From contig JAVLUZ010000408.1 of assembly GCA_036768485.1 (NCBI GenBank), positions 124,001 through 188,000 of the forward strand: DNA of 64,000 nt, read 5' to 3'. Origin of the DNA: Mermis nigrescens (Eukaryota > Nematoda > Enoplea > Mermithida > Mermithidae). How positions within the stretch are numbered: the stretch's first letter is position 1; every line of letters starts with the position of its first letter. The notes beneath the pieces were generated by a model. It was not told where the DNA came from, did not search any database, and was given only the letters and a program-made list of their open reading frames with translations. The translations under genes were made by a program, and so were the position numbers. Shown here one piece after another: positions 12,381 to 24,400 of this stretch.

Positions 12381-12757
12381 ACATTGTACAACGTTTATCG
12401 AAAAATTATCCGTCTTAAAAAAAAAGGACCGTTGTCGACCATATTCGAGCAAGTGAAGCAGTTGCTCGAGCGATCAAACGCCGAGAAATTTAGAAATACG
12501 GAGGTGATCAAATTTCGCTTAAACGTCGTTTGCCAGTGTTTAATCGCAGCTTGCAAATTCGGACGCGAGCGACTATTCGCGAATTGATGCAGCAGACTTG
12601 GTACAGCGCCAGTGTCGGCTTCAGAACTTTCAACAGCGCCCAAAAAAGCGCCCTGATGAACTACGTGAGGCAATCGAGAAATTGCGGCAAATTGGCCAGC
12701 AAATACAGCGACGGTGGAACCTACATTAAATTATTCGACATCCTTTCTCAACAATGA
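12378..12757 (+). CDS. Coding-like island, plus strand, frame unresolved
   Basis: G+C-rich, repeat-free sequence following a GCTCAG acceptor-like site. One frame reads TLYNVYRKIIRLKKKGPLS and on to 12587. From a CGCAG acceptor-like site at 12549, another frame (12550-12729, stop TAA) gives 59 residues ending in a probable amphipathic helix, DELREAIEKLRQIGQQIQRR. A third frame runs to a stop at 12757. An AATAAA lies at 12977-12982. This could be the 3' end of a plus-strand gene or a decayed transposon gene; product unknown. Confidence 0.28.
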
Positions 12758-12759
12758 TC

Positions 12760-13690
12760 TTTTATGCAACGCGTTAACCTTTTTATTACGGGTCTTTCGA
12801 AAAGAATTAAAAAAAAATTTTTTCGAAAATGAAAAAACTTCTTTAAAGGCATTTAAAAAATTCTTTTTGCTCAAAAAAGTGGAGAACAAACGTTTAAAAA
12901 TTCCGACAAAATTTTTACTGTAAGAAGTCGTCGTTGCATTTTTGATCATTCGTCTCATAAAAACTCATGCGCAAATAATAAAGGGCTTGAGCTTAGCATT
13001 TTCCTAAACATTTATTGCGTCGTTTTGTTCGTTTTTCGCCCGTCGCATATTAAATACAACCTTACTTTGCATACACACATGGGCATGGGGGTCTGACTCA
13101 CACGTTTGCGTGAAAGAAAGTTGTTGGGGCATGCACTCCTCCCAAAGAAGTTGAACTTCCTCACATATCACTGTAGACCCTGTGAATTCTATTTTTAGTA
13201 AACTTTTTGTGATTTTTGACAGTATTTGGCGATCGTATTGGAAATCTCCAGAATTTATATGCTGTTCATGTAGGGCCTGAACCTCCCGATAGTCCAGCGA
13301 TCTAACGAATATCTGTGATTAAAATGCACCAACCAGTACGTGAGTGACCCTGAATGATTTGCCGTGTTCGATTATATTTAACTAGCAAACAAAAAATGCT
13401 CCGATTGAAGAAAAAGACGGATATGCTTGGGGTTGTGGATAATTAAGGATGCAAAAGGATGGGAGTAGGGAAAAAGCTGCCTATGTATATGCCTAAAGGC
13501 GCAAAAATCTACGCAAAAATCAAGGTACATTCTGCGGCATGCAGATTGGAATACACCATTGAACGAAAAGAGCAAGCTATGGGAAATTAGATGGAGTAAA
13601 CTAGAGCGACTTACGAGCCAATTGAATGAAATAGAAACATCGATGCATTCAAGACAAAGAAATTGTTGGTTGGAGTAGAAAACGAGTGCT
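12760..13690. other. No recognised gene
   Basis: AT-rich DNA. A possible AATAAA at 12977 and scattered family D-like fragments near 13080-13290; no supported coding exon. Confidence 0.4.
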
Positions 13691-13890
13691 TATGTGAAAC
13701 AGACTATTAATTTATGTATAGTCCATTTCGCATAGATTCGTGCATAAAATTTAAGAGTTTCCATCGACAGTAAGCCGATGTTTATAATATTTATTTATCA
13801 CATTAATGCTGTAATCGCAATCGGTCAACTTATTGCCGTGGATGGTTTTAAAATTTATGACCAAAGTTGTGTGAAACAGACTATAGGTAC
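13690..13890. repeat. Dispersed repeat with GAAACAGACTAT ends
   Basis: GTGAAACAGACTATT at 13694 and GTGAAACAGACTATAG near 13870 bracket a unit also present at 2715-2850. Confidence 0.5.
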
Positions 13891-13984
13891 ACTCACACGC
13901 CCACAATGATTGTGTGCACTAACCCATTAAGGCCAGGTTTACTTACTATAATGCGCATGATAACATAAAACGCCGTTAACATAA

Positions 13985-14560
13985 TTTTCTATCAATTCCG
14001 ATAGGAAGCAAGTCATCGTCGCACGCGAACATATAGGTGGGTAGCATCAAAATCTTGGGAACGCAAGATTTTTTGAAGCTTAAAAAACTAGTCTCAAAAA
14101 TTGTAGTATGGCGAAAATACAATTTTAAACGATTCTCATCGGGCATTGGCATCAAAAAGTTGCGAAAAAACAATTTCAAAATCGAAATCTGGGGGTATTT
14201 TGTTTTCTGACGGAGAGTATTCCGGCCTCCTTGGGGGTTGCATACCCCCCCCACGCCGTGTGGCTTCAGCGAGATTTAAAGAAATTCAACCACCTTTTTG
14301 ACACGAAATTGCTCTAAATTGTGAAATTATTTTCAGTACACGACACCACACATGGGCGTGGGGGGCTTGCACCCCCTTGAGAAAAATTTTTTTGCTTTTT
14401 TAAATAACTTTTTGATGCCATTGAATAGTGCTTGATGAGAAACGTCGAAAAATGGTGTTTTTTTGCCATACGACCACTTTTAAGACTATTTTTTGACCTT
14501 TGAAATTTTTTCACCCCTCCCCTACCACCCCAGAATTTTGGTGCAGCCCACCTATGCACG
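13985..14560. repeat. Family A pair
   Basis: A plus copy (about 14033-14265) and a minus copy (about 14345-14556). Confidence 0.75.
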
Positions 14561-15115
14561 ACACGCCCTCTTTTTGCCTCTTTGCCAAACATTTTCAAGA
14601 ATATATTTGACGTATTAAATGCTCATTTATTTACTGCAAGCTCTCCCTTTTATTGCAGTTGGGGGCGATACGTTTGGGAACGGAAGATTCAAGGAGTGAA
14701 ATGCGCAGTGAAAAAACGTCTGGAGTGCAAACCTTGACCCCGCTTCACAAAGTTGCTCGGAACTAAGTGCCCAATCTGACTGCGCTCGTGTTTGATACAC
14801 TCATTATGTATACGCGCGTCTCATCGTCGAAATGTGACTAGGAAGCATTTTCATAGGTCATTACAGCCTTGTCTCGGTAGATTCCTTTTTGAATTAGAAA
14901 TTTTTCCATAACTTTATCAAACGATAGTTGTTTTATCACCATCGAATGCAACACGGGAATTATTACAACATAAATACGCATACATTACATTAACAGCGAA
15001 TGTATTATTGACAAACACTGGATATGGAGGCGGCAGCTCTCAAGGAGTTGCAGAAGTAAGAAAGGCTCTGAAAAAGACGAATAAAAACACCTTAAAAATG
15101 TGTGCGTATACGCTG
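14560..15115. other. No firm gene
   Basis: A TTATTGCAG acceptor-like site near 14660 is followed by up to 35 open codons, but all three frames are partly open, so no exon is called. Confidence 0.3.
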
Positions 15116-15116
15116 T

Positions 15117-15780
15117 GGCAGCAAGAAAATTTGGGGTGCAAGATTTTTTGAAGGTCAAAATGGCCTTAAAAATGTTGGTATGGCGATACACCATTTTTCG
15201 ACGTTTCTCATTGAGCACTATTGTAATGGGGCGCCGCCTCCCACCGTTACGTCAGGGAAATTTTTCCCGTACCGGTTTCCCGGATCTTCCGCTCCGAGTC
15301 GCGTGTGTAGTACTAATCGATCAAATTCTACCACAACTGCGCAAAGTATTGAATAATATTGAGAAGCAAATAAACATCAACGTCACGGGTTAAACTTCAA
15401 AGTAGGCATTTCTAGCCGTGTAGTAGCACTCCTGCTACACTATCCATTGGCATCAAAAAATTGCGAAAAAACAAAAAAAAATTTCAAAATTGAATTCTGG
15501 GAGGGGTATTTTTGATTTCTGGGGGGAAGAGGTATTTTGGTTTCTTGGGGGGGGGGGTGCATACCCCCCACGCCCAGGTGGTGGTATGACGATAAAAACA
15601 CCATTTTTTCGACGGTTCTCATTAAGCACTCATACATTGGCATCAGAAAATTGCGGATAAAACGAAAAAAATTTCAAAAATTGAATTCTGGGGGTATTTT
15701 GATTTCTGGGGAGGGGAGGTATTTCGATTATGGGGGGGGTGTAGACCCCCAAACCCCCCACGCCCAGGTGTGGTGGTACC
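15117..15780 (+). repeat. Family A fragments
   Basis: A 5' half at 15117-15230, a 3' half at 15437-15575 and a further copy at 15578-15775. The first two flank the candidate exon, as if unique DNA separated one element's halves. Confidence 0.65.
15256..15393 (+). CDS. Possible terminal exon, plus strand
   Basis: After an acceptor-like ACGTCAG, 45 codons are open to TAA, including FPDLPLRVACVVLIDQILPQ and LRKVLNNIEKQI, a likely helical segment. It abuts the broken end of a family A repeat. A short ATG-led stretch with a GTAAGA donor lies near 15026-15058, but its phase does not fit, so the link is not established. No homology recognised. Confidence 0.22.
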   Translation, partial: GNFSRTGFPDLPLRVACVVLIDQILPQLRKVLNNIEKQININVTG

Positions 15781-17305
15781 TAACATGATAAAAAGAGCAA
15801 ATATACAGTTTTTTAGGGGAGAGGTGCAAATACAATCTAAGTTTGCTAGTTGCCTACACGAGAAACGGAATAAACCTATTATCCCTGCTCCAAAAACAGC
15901 GTTCCCAACCTTTTTTTAGCATTTTGGTCGATTACTGTAGAATTGTATTCTTTTCGAAATGAATTATGTAGATGGTGTATCTACACGTGCCGTTACTTGT
16001 ACGGCCTTTGCGCACATTAGTGCGCCAATTACGACCATCCGGTCATTTGTTTCCACTTTGGCGACCCAGCCATATTTTCAGATCGACGATATGACATGCG
16101 GAGGCATTCCGACCACGCAGTGTCAATTGGTTGGACTCTTGTCGCTAGGTGTCGCGAGGGATACTATGCGATGCGACCTTTTTTACTGTGGAACACCCCA
16201 CAAGTCCCCTATCATTTCTTTACAATTAAAACATAGGCGACATGACCGTTATTCACATTGAGCCTGTGCAGAGACCGGAAAAATCCATGCGCAAGTAGCG
16301 CCAATTTCTTATAAATAACATTTCTTTCTATTTCTCTTCATATATTACTGTAGGCCAACTTCCAGGAGGATTATTAGTCTGATTAGTTAGTGGTGTGGCA
16401 GTTTGGCCTTGCGTTTTTCGGCGTGTCGTTTCCGACTCTATCAGCGCCATTTCTTGTACATTGTTTTTGATTTGGTAAAAGCACGAAAATCAATTGTCTA
16501 GAGGTGCACTATACCGCAGGCAGTTGCGAATTGGGAATAGGCCGGCCTCTACATTATTCCCTGCCGGATTTGTTGGGTAAAGTCTTTATTTATCATTTTG
16601 TGCAAAATTTACAATTCCTCTTTCAAAACCAAAAAAACCTATAAAAATTATTACATAATTTTTATAGTGGATGACAAGTTCGATAAGAGCTCTTTGTTGT
16701 GATTTAAGTACATGCTATTGGAACCGAAATTCTTATAAGTAGTTTCGCCATAGGTAATCTGGCGCGAAACCTTTTCAATTCTTTTTCGCGAAAAAATATT
16801 TCTTTTTTGGTCTAAAGAGGTCCAAGGACCTAGGGCAAATTCCGGGGTTATCTAATTACTCGTGGTTAAGATCTGCGGTCGGCATCTCCAACCCATAATC
16901 TCCATAGGTACCGGACCAATTACGTCCGTGGAGATTTTAGGTAGTAGGTATTCAGGGTCATTTTGGAAGAGTGCAGGTTTTTACCGCAGCTTCTTGACCA
17001 GCGCTAATTGTAGCAAAGGTACTTAGGTAAGCTCCGAAGGTACTTCATTGGGATTTGTTGCTTTCGTAGTTGTTGTGTGTTGGGTATCTGTCCTGACGGC
17101 GTGCTGTCAGTTTAGCTATCCGTACATACCTCAAGTACTTAATCAGCCAACTCATTTGCGCGCGCTAAGATACTCCAACAACTTGAAAGCGGGCAAAGCC
17201 CAAGAAGTTATAATTAGATTTCTAGCCTGCAATCTATTGTGCGCTGAAAATGCTTGCAATAATAGTATACTAAAACAATACCCCGAGCACAACGCAATTT
17301 TTGAT
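15780..17305. other. Repeat-poor stretch, no recognised gene
   Basis: None of the named families is seen. Open frames of about 100 codons (15959-16261 and 17048-17347) have no recognised motif or splice support. Confidence 0.35.
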
Positions 17306-17309
17306 GCCA

Positions 17310-18004
17310 ATTCTAGGGGTGCAATATTTTTCAAAGGTCAAAAATAGCCTTGAAAATGGTGGCATCGGCATGGCGAAAAACACCATTTTTCAACGTTTCT
17401 TGTCGAGAACTATTCATTGGCATAAAAAATTGCGAAAAAACAAAAAGAATTTCAAAAATTGAATTCTGGGGGGTATTTGGTTTTCGCGGGGGGGGGAGGT
17501 GCATACCATACGTGGGCCGCAAGAAAATTCTGGGGGAAGGGGTGCAAGATTTTTCAAAGGTCAAAAAATGGCCTTAAAAATGGTGGTATGCACACGTGGG
17601 CGTGGGGGGTTTGGGGGGTATGCACCCCTCCCCAGAAGTTGAAATACCCCCCCAGAGTTCAAATTTTGAAAAATTTTTTTCGCAGTTTTTGATGCCAATG
17701 GATAGTGCTTGATGAGAAACGTCGAAAAATGGTGTTTTTATCGCTATACCACGATTTTTAACGCCATTTTTGACCTTCAAAAGATCTTGCACCCCCCCCA
17801 GAATTTTCTTGCTGCCCACGTATGGTGGTATGGCGAAAAAAGTCATTTTTCGATGTTTCTCGTTGAGCACTATCCATTGGCATCAAAAAATTACGGAAAA
17901 AACGAAAAAAATTTTTTAAAACTGAATTCTGGGGGCATACCCCCAACCCACCACGCCAAGGTGTGGTGCATACCCCTAAAACCCATGACCTTTGATAAAT
18001 CTTG

Positions 18005-18035
<31 letters not shown>

Positions 18036-18062
18036 CAGAACTTCGGTGCTGCCCATCTATGC
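17310..18062. repeat. Family A cluster with a CA microsatellite
   Basis: Alternating plus and minus copies (17310-17525, minus 17590-17825, plus 17825-17975, minus 17985-18062). A (CA)n tract occupies about 18003-18033 inside the last. Confidence 0.8.
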
Positions 18063-18230
18063 TTTGCTTACGATTGCACGAAACCATAATTATATGGATC
18101 TTCAAAATTTTGATTTTGGGAAATTCGGCCATTAATGGCAATTTTGCTAATGAAATTGGGCGAATGGTCATTTTAGGCATGAACCTGTACATTTCTATTT
18201 TATCGGAAAAATCATCAAAAATTATGGCGA

Positions 18231-18405
18231 CTAGGAACAGACATTTTTGGATTCGGCTAAAAACGATTTGACGGCGTCCCACTTGTCTTCGCTCATCGTT
18301 TCTCGTCGTGAAATATCGGCATTTTCGACCAGGGGCCGAAAATATTCGACGAATTCGGCCGAATAAGGCGGAGCTATCACTTCGAGTGTTTCTGTCACGA
18401 AATAC
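18231..18405 (-). CDS. NELFCD: NELFCD exon 9, C-terminus and stop
   Basis: Acceptor TTATTTAG; the split Arg codon gives [16 protein letters not shown], then [14 protein letters not shown] and a tail ending ESKNVCS before the stop. It aligns end to end with the C-terminus of animal NELF-C/D. No clear AATAAA was recognised immediately 3' before the repeat cluster at 18062 and below. Confidence 0.95.
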
Positions 18406-21400
18406 CTAAATAACAGCATGATACATATTCATTGAACCTGCAGACATACAATTTTGGGTGGCGGGAGATCACCTCTACTCAAAATCGGTCGTCCCCATCA
18501 GAAAATTTTGACCCCACCCGCTTTTTGGCATAAATCTAGGTTTTTTGCCATTTTTGGCTAAAAATTTAAGGTCATTTACCACCCCGCCCTGAAAACGGTC
18601 GACTAACCCCATTCAACAAGAAGTTTATGTCATACATGGACAGGGGCCGAAATTTAGGGGGCTGGGAAGGGGTGGGTCGTATGCATACCTGGGCGTGGGG
18701 GGTTGGGGGTTTGCAGCCCCCGAGAAACCAAAATACCCCCCCCCGGATTTCAATTTTGAGAATTTTTTCGCCTTTTTCATAATTTTTTGATGCTAATGGA
18801 TAGAGCTCGATGAGAAACGTTGAAAAAATGGTCTTTTTTCGCCATACCACTACTTTTTAACACCATTTTTGACCTTTGAAAAAATCTTGCACCCCCCGAG
18901 AACTTTGGTGCCGCCCACCTATGGTCGTACGGGGCAAAATCGCCAGCACCAAAAATTCATCACTGGTGGTCCATCGATTTTTAAGAATTCTTTCAGATTC
19001 TCGGGGGGAAGTGGGTTCAGACAGGACATGCGCGTGGGGGGAGGTTTTAGAGGGTCTAGACCACACGTAGGCGTGGTGGGAGGGGAGGGTGGAAAATGCA
19101 CCCCCAGAAGGCCAATTACCCCCAGCCTCTGAAATCAAAATAATCCCTCAGAATTCAATTTTTGAAATTGTTTTTCGTTTTTTGCGTAATAATTGATGCC
19201 AATGGATAGTGCTCGATGAGAAACGTCGAAAAATTGTGTTTTTTCGCCATACCATCATTTTTTGACCTCTGAAAAATCTTGGACCCCCAGAATTTTGGTC
19301 CTGCCCATGTATGGTCTAGACCCCCAGAATGGAAAAATGAGAAATTTTGTAGGGAAAATGAGACAAAATGAAGGCAAAAAAATGATAAAAATTAAAAATT
19401 TTCTACAAAAGTGCTTGAAATTGACCAGAAACTACGCTATGTAGTAATGTAATTCTGACCATAGTTGGGCAGCATTAAAATTCTGGGCAGTTCAAGATTT
19501 TTCAAAGGTCAAGAAAGATCTTAAAAATCGATGTATGGCGAAAAAACCATTTTCCAACGTTTCTCATCGAGCACTGTCCATTGGTATCAAAAAATTGCGA
19601 AAAAAACAAAAAAATTAAAAACATTTCAATTCTGGGGAAGGTATTATGGTTTCTGGGGGAGATGGGTGCTGCTTACTCACTCCACGCCCACGTGTGGGTC
19701 TAACCTGTATTTTCGTGCTTATATCAGTTTTTGAGATAATTTTGGCCACAAAAAGCTCAATTTTTGACCCCCCCCACGTTTCAGACCATAGATGGGCAGA
19801 AGCCAAATTATGAGGGAATCCACGGGACAAAATAGCCAACCATAGCACCGAGAAATTCAATTCTTAGGTCAATCGATTTCGGGGATTGGCTAGATTCTCT
19901 GGATGGGGGGTTGCAGATCAGACTTGATCAAACATGAGCAACAGCCCAATTCTGAAGGAGTCAGGGTGGTGTAAAACCAGCAAAAATTACAAATAACATA
20001 CCAAAAGTTGAATTCTGGGGGTATATCGATTTAGGGAGACTACCGGATTCTCGCGGGGTCTAAACCTTCCACGCCCATAGATAGTCCAGACCACATTTGG
20101 GCGTGGGGGGTTTTAGGGTATGCACCCCTCCGAGAAACCAAAACCCCCCAGAAACCGAAATACCCCCCCCGAATTCAATTTTTGGATTTTTTTTCGCAAT
20201 TTTTTGATGCCAATGGATAGTGCTCGATGAGAAACGTTGAAAATTGGTGTTTTATCGTCATACAACCATTTTAAGACTATTTTTTGACCTTTAAAAAATA
20301 TTGCACCCCACACCCCAGAATTTTGGTGCCGCCCACCTATGGTCCAGACTCTCTATGCCCATGTGTGTTTCAGACCATACATGCACATATGGGGTGGGGG
20401 AATTACCCCCGCTGAAGGGTCAGCCAGACAGGTATGTACTGTCCAGCGATTTTGTGCCGACGGAACGTTTTCGCATCATTTTTGAGGTCAAAAGCAGTAA
20501 AAATGTCAAAAATTTTTTCCCGGATTGATAAGTTAATATAATTTTTACTCAAAAACGCCACAAATTGATCCATTTTTGTATTTTCTAGCGTTAAAAACGA
20601 TATAATGCAGTCAAAATAGACTAAAAATGCGATATTACCACGAAAAAGACGTTTTATAGGCTACTTTGACCATTTTTATCGCTTAAAACAGTTGAAAAAT
20701 CGCGAACGTTAAATTGGCTGTCTTGGATTTCTGAGATTTTACCCCCCTGCCGGCTCTGCCTTGAGCATCTATGTTTCAGACCCACCAAACCACTCCAAAC
20801 CAAATTTTGGTTCAGACCATTCATGAACAGCAACCGAATTTCGAGAGGGCCCGATGAGACAAAAATCGTCGAAAATTCAGTGAAGATAAAAGTGCCTAAA
20901 TTTTGTATTTTTAAATATTTATTCATTCTTTTGATGAATTGCTTATCTCCGGGAAGCTACAAAATTTAATTTTATGTGAGGGATGAAAATGTCAAAAATA
21001 TATGTAGTATTTGTTTCTTTTGTCTTCAAGAAGGCTGCAAAATTGAGTTTAAAAGAGTACAAATCGCCAAAAATTTCTCGGAAAAACTTGCGTTTTTTAT
21101 CATTTTTAAATAGGTAATTTTTTGTTATTTTTGGCCAAAACTTGAAAGGTCGTTTACCCCCTCCCCTCCCCTCCCTCCTGAGATAACCGACTACCCTCCT
21201 CCAAAAATTTCGAGCTGTTACTTGTCTTCATAGAAGGGCGCGGAATTCTGGGAGAAGTTTGGACCATACGTACGTGGGCGGCAATCAAAATCAGGGAGAG
21301 GAGGAGGGTTGATAGAGGCAAATCGCGAAAAATGAATAAATGGGTAAGTAAATAAATAAAATAAATAAATATAAATAGAAATAAATATTGTAAATAAATA

Positions 21401-24400
21401 ATAAATAAAAAACAATGTTATTTACTACCTGAGCAACGAAACGTCGGCGTCGTTTTTCATCAATTTTTGTCTCATATAATTAGCGACCGGAAGCGCATGG
21501 CCCGAACTCAACAAATGAACCAATCGATCGATTAAAGTTTTTCGTCGCTCCAGCTGGACCAAAACTTCGACTCCTTCGTGTTCAGTTTCGAACAAATTTA
21601 TAAGCAGCGTGAAAACCCTATGCAAAAAACAATACAGCAATGATTCGAAATTTCGGGGAGGTGGGGGGTCCATCCATCACTATTATTAGGGGAGCGGGGT
21701 TAATGAAGTCCAATTTTTGGCCAAGAATGGAACAAAACACCTAAAAATGGCCAAAAAGCGCAAGTTTTCGCAAAAAAATCGGAGGGGCGGGTCAAAAATT
21801 TTCAGGCCTTAAGGGGTGGGGGGCTTACGTGGGCAACACCAAAATTGTGGGGGGTCAGGATGTTATAAATCGCCGAAAGTTGCTAAAAATAGAATTCTGG
21901 GAGTCTACAGTAATCTGCGAGGGGGTATTTCAACTTCTGCGGGAGGGGAGGAGTATAAAACCCCTCCCTCCAATGCCCATGTGTGATAAGGGTACAACCA
22001 TACCTGGGCGTGGGGGGTTTGGAAATATGCACCCCCCTCTCGAGAAACCTGAATACCCCCCAGAAATCAAAATACCCCCGGATTCTATTTTGGAATTTTT
22101 TTATGTTTTTTCGCAATTTTTTGATGCCAATGGATAGTGCTCGATGAGAAACGTTGGAAAATTGTGTTTTTTGCCATACCACCATTTTTAAGGCCATTTT
22201 TTGACATTTGAAAAATCTTGCACCCTCCAGAATTTTAGTGCTGCCCACGTATGGGTACAACCAACTTTTGAATGGGGGATGCCCATGTATGAAAAAACTA
22301 ACCGTACAGAAATGTATTATTTCATTCGTTTTTGAGCTCGGTTCCGTTTTTTCATTTTGACGTTTGACTTCTAATGGGATCGTAAATTTTCATTTCACTT
22401 AGTCGTTTAACGGGTTCGCTTTTTTTGTGAGTTTGTTATTCGATGAGGTTTATAATTTTTTGTTTTCATTTCTTTCTATGTGTTTATTCTTTGTTTGTTT
22501 TCTTATTATTTTAGATTTTTTCAAAGCCTAACCTCAAAAATCTGTCGGAACACCGCATGTGTATATAAATGGGCAGGTCCAAAATACGACAATTGAGAAT
22601 TTATTCGTTTTTCAATATCACTGCATAGGAGGAACGAGTATGTATGTAGATAAAAAACAACAAAATGCAACTTTTTGTCTGTGTTATCAATTTCCTGCAT
22701 TTTTGTCCTAAAATTTCGCCTCCTTCTTCCTTCACCAAAACTTTAGCCTTGCTCACGCGACATAAAGGCAACGAAGAAACAGTTGTTCGTTTTTCCGGCC
22801 TCAAGCCTCAAAACAGCTTCACGAAATCTTCCAAAATGTAAAATTTAATAGCCAGGCATAAAGCATTCTCAAAAAGTCACAATTCGGTCCAAGCTAAAAA
22901 AAGCACACTTTCCTCACATTCGGCTATTTGTCAAATTCATCAAAATTTAATGATTTTTCAAATTTCAGTCACAATTTGACAATCTTTAGCGTACTTACCA
23001 CTTCTATTTCATTATAACATACATATGTGTATTAATAAATTTTTCCGGTCGGAAACAGAAACTGGAACATTCGCCACACGACACGACCCGACCAAAGGTG
23101 GGCAGCACCGAAATTCTGGGGGGTGCAAGATTTTTCAATGGTCAAAAAATGGTCTTAAAAATGGTAGTGTGGCGAAAAACACCATTTTTAACGTTTCTCA
23201 TCGAGTACTATCCATTGGCATCAAAAATTGCGAAAAAACGAAAAAAAATTCAAAAATTGAATTCCGTGGGGTATTCTGCCCCCTTCGGGTGCATACCCCA
23301 AACCCCCCCCCCACGCCCACGTATGGACACGACTCTTCGGGCAAAATGGCAACTAAAAATACAAGTCCGTTTGGGTTTGGGAGTCTAGAGAGTCTGACTG
23401 GACCGCCGCCAAATTATAAAAATTTAGAATTGGTAAGAATCACACGTGGGCTTGGGGGGGTAATTAAAGGGGTACGCAACCCTACAGAAGGCCGAATATC
23501 CCCAGAATTCAATTTTTGAATTTTTGTCTTCTTTTTCGCGATTTTTTATGCCAGTGGATAGTACTCGATGAGAAACGTTGAAAAATGGAGTTTTTTCGCC
23601 ATACCACCATTTTAAAGACCATTTTTGACCTTTAAAAATTTCACCCTCTAGAATTACGGCGCTGCCCACCTTGGAAAGTACTGCAAAAACTCGACAAACC
23701 CCCGATAACGAGATTCTAACATTTCTTCGTTTTTTTTGTTATTTTTCACGCCAATCGATAGAGCTCGATCTTTTCTGGCCTTTTAAACTTTTCAAGCCCT
23801 GCAGAATCGATCATAGTTCTTATCATAGTTTCCCAAGGTCGAAAGTTCAGGGGGTGAAATCCCAGAATTTAGGACCACTAAATTTAGAATCTAGCCTTTT
23901 TTTGCAGGCCAAATATGAAAAATGGCTAAAACATCCCATATAGCATGTTTTAATGTGAAAAACTGCATTTTTAACTACTTTTTGTCCCATTCTGACTAGT
24001 TTCGTCACTCTTGTAAGTAAAAAATATAAGAATTCATCGAAAATTTTGACTTTTCAGATCATTTTTAGTTCATTCTAGGTATTTTATGGGTAAGCAAAAG
24101 AGAAATGTGCTAGTCGGCGCGAAGCGCCGAAAAAATTGTAATACCTTCGCTGCTTTTGTACCCAAAAATCATGCAGAAAATGTTTGAAAGCTCAAAATCG
24201 TCCGACGGTGATTCAAGTCTCGGACCCTGAGGTGGGGGTGATACCCCTCACCCCCTATGGGAATGTATGGTTCTTATGCATGCTTTGAAATGTCTCCTAA
24301 GAGTGGTACAGTAATCCACGCAACAACTTGAAATTTAGGGTGGGGGTCCGGCTATTTTCAAGAGGCGGGTGATCTCCAACATCGCTAAAAATAGCAAAAA

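Noticed and set aside
15959..17347. Two open frames of about 100 codons in the repeat-poor stretch
   Set aside because: No splice sites, motif or homology recognised; the length is compatible with chance.
17995..18271. His-Thr repeat protein
   Set aside because: Translation of a CA microsatellite.
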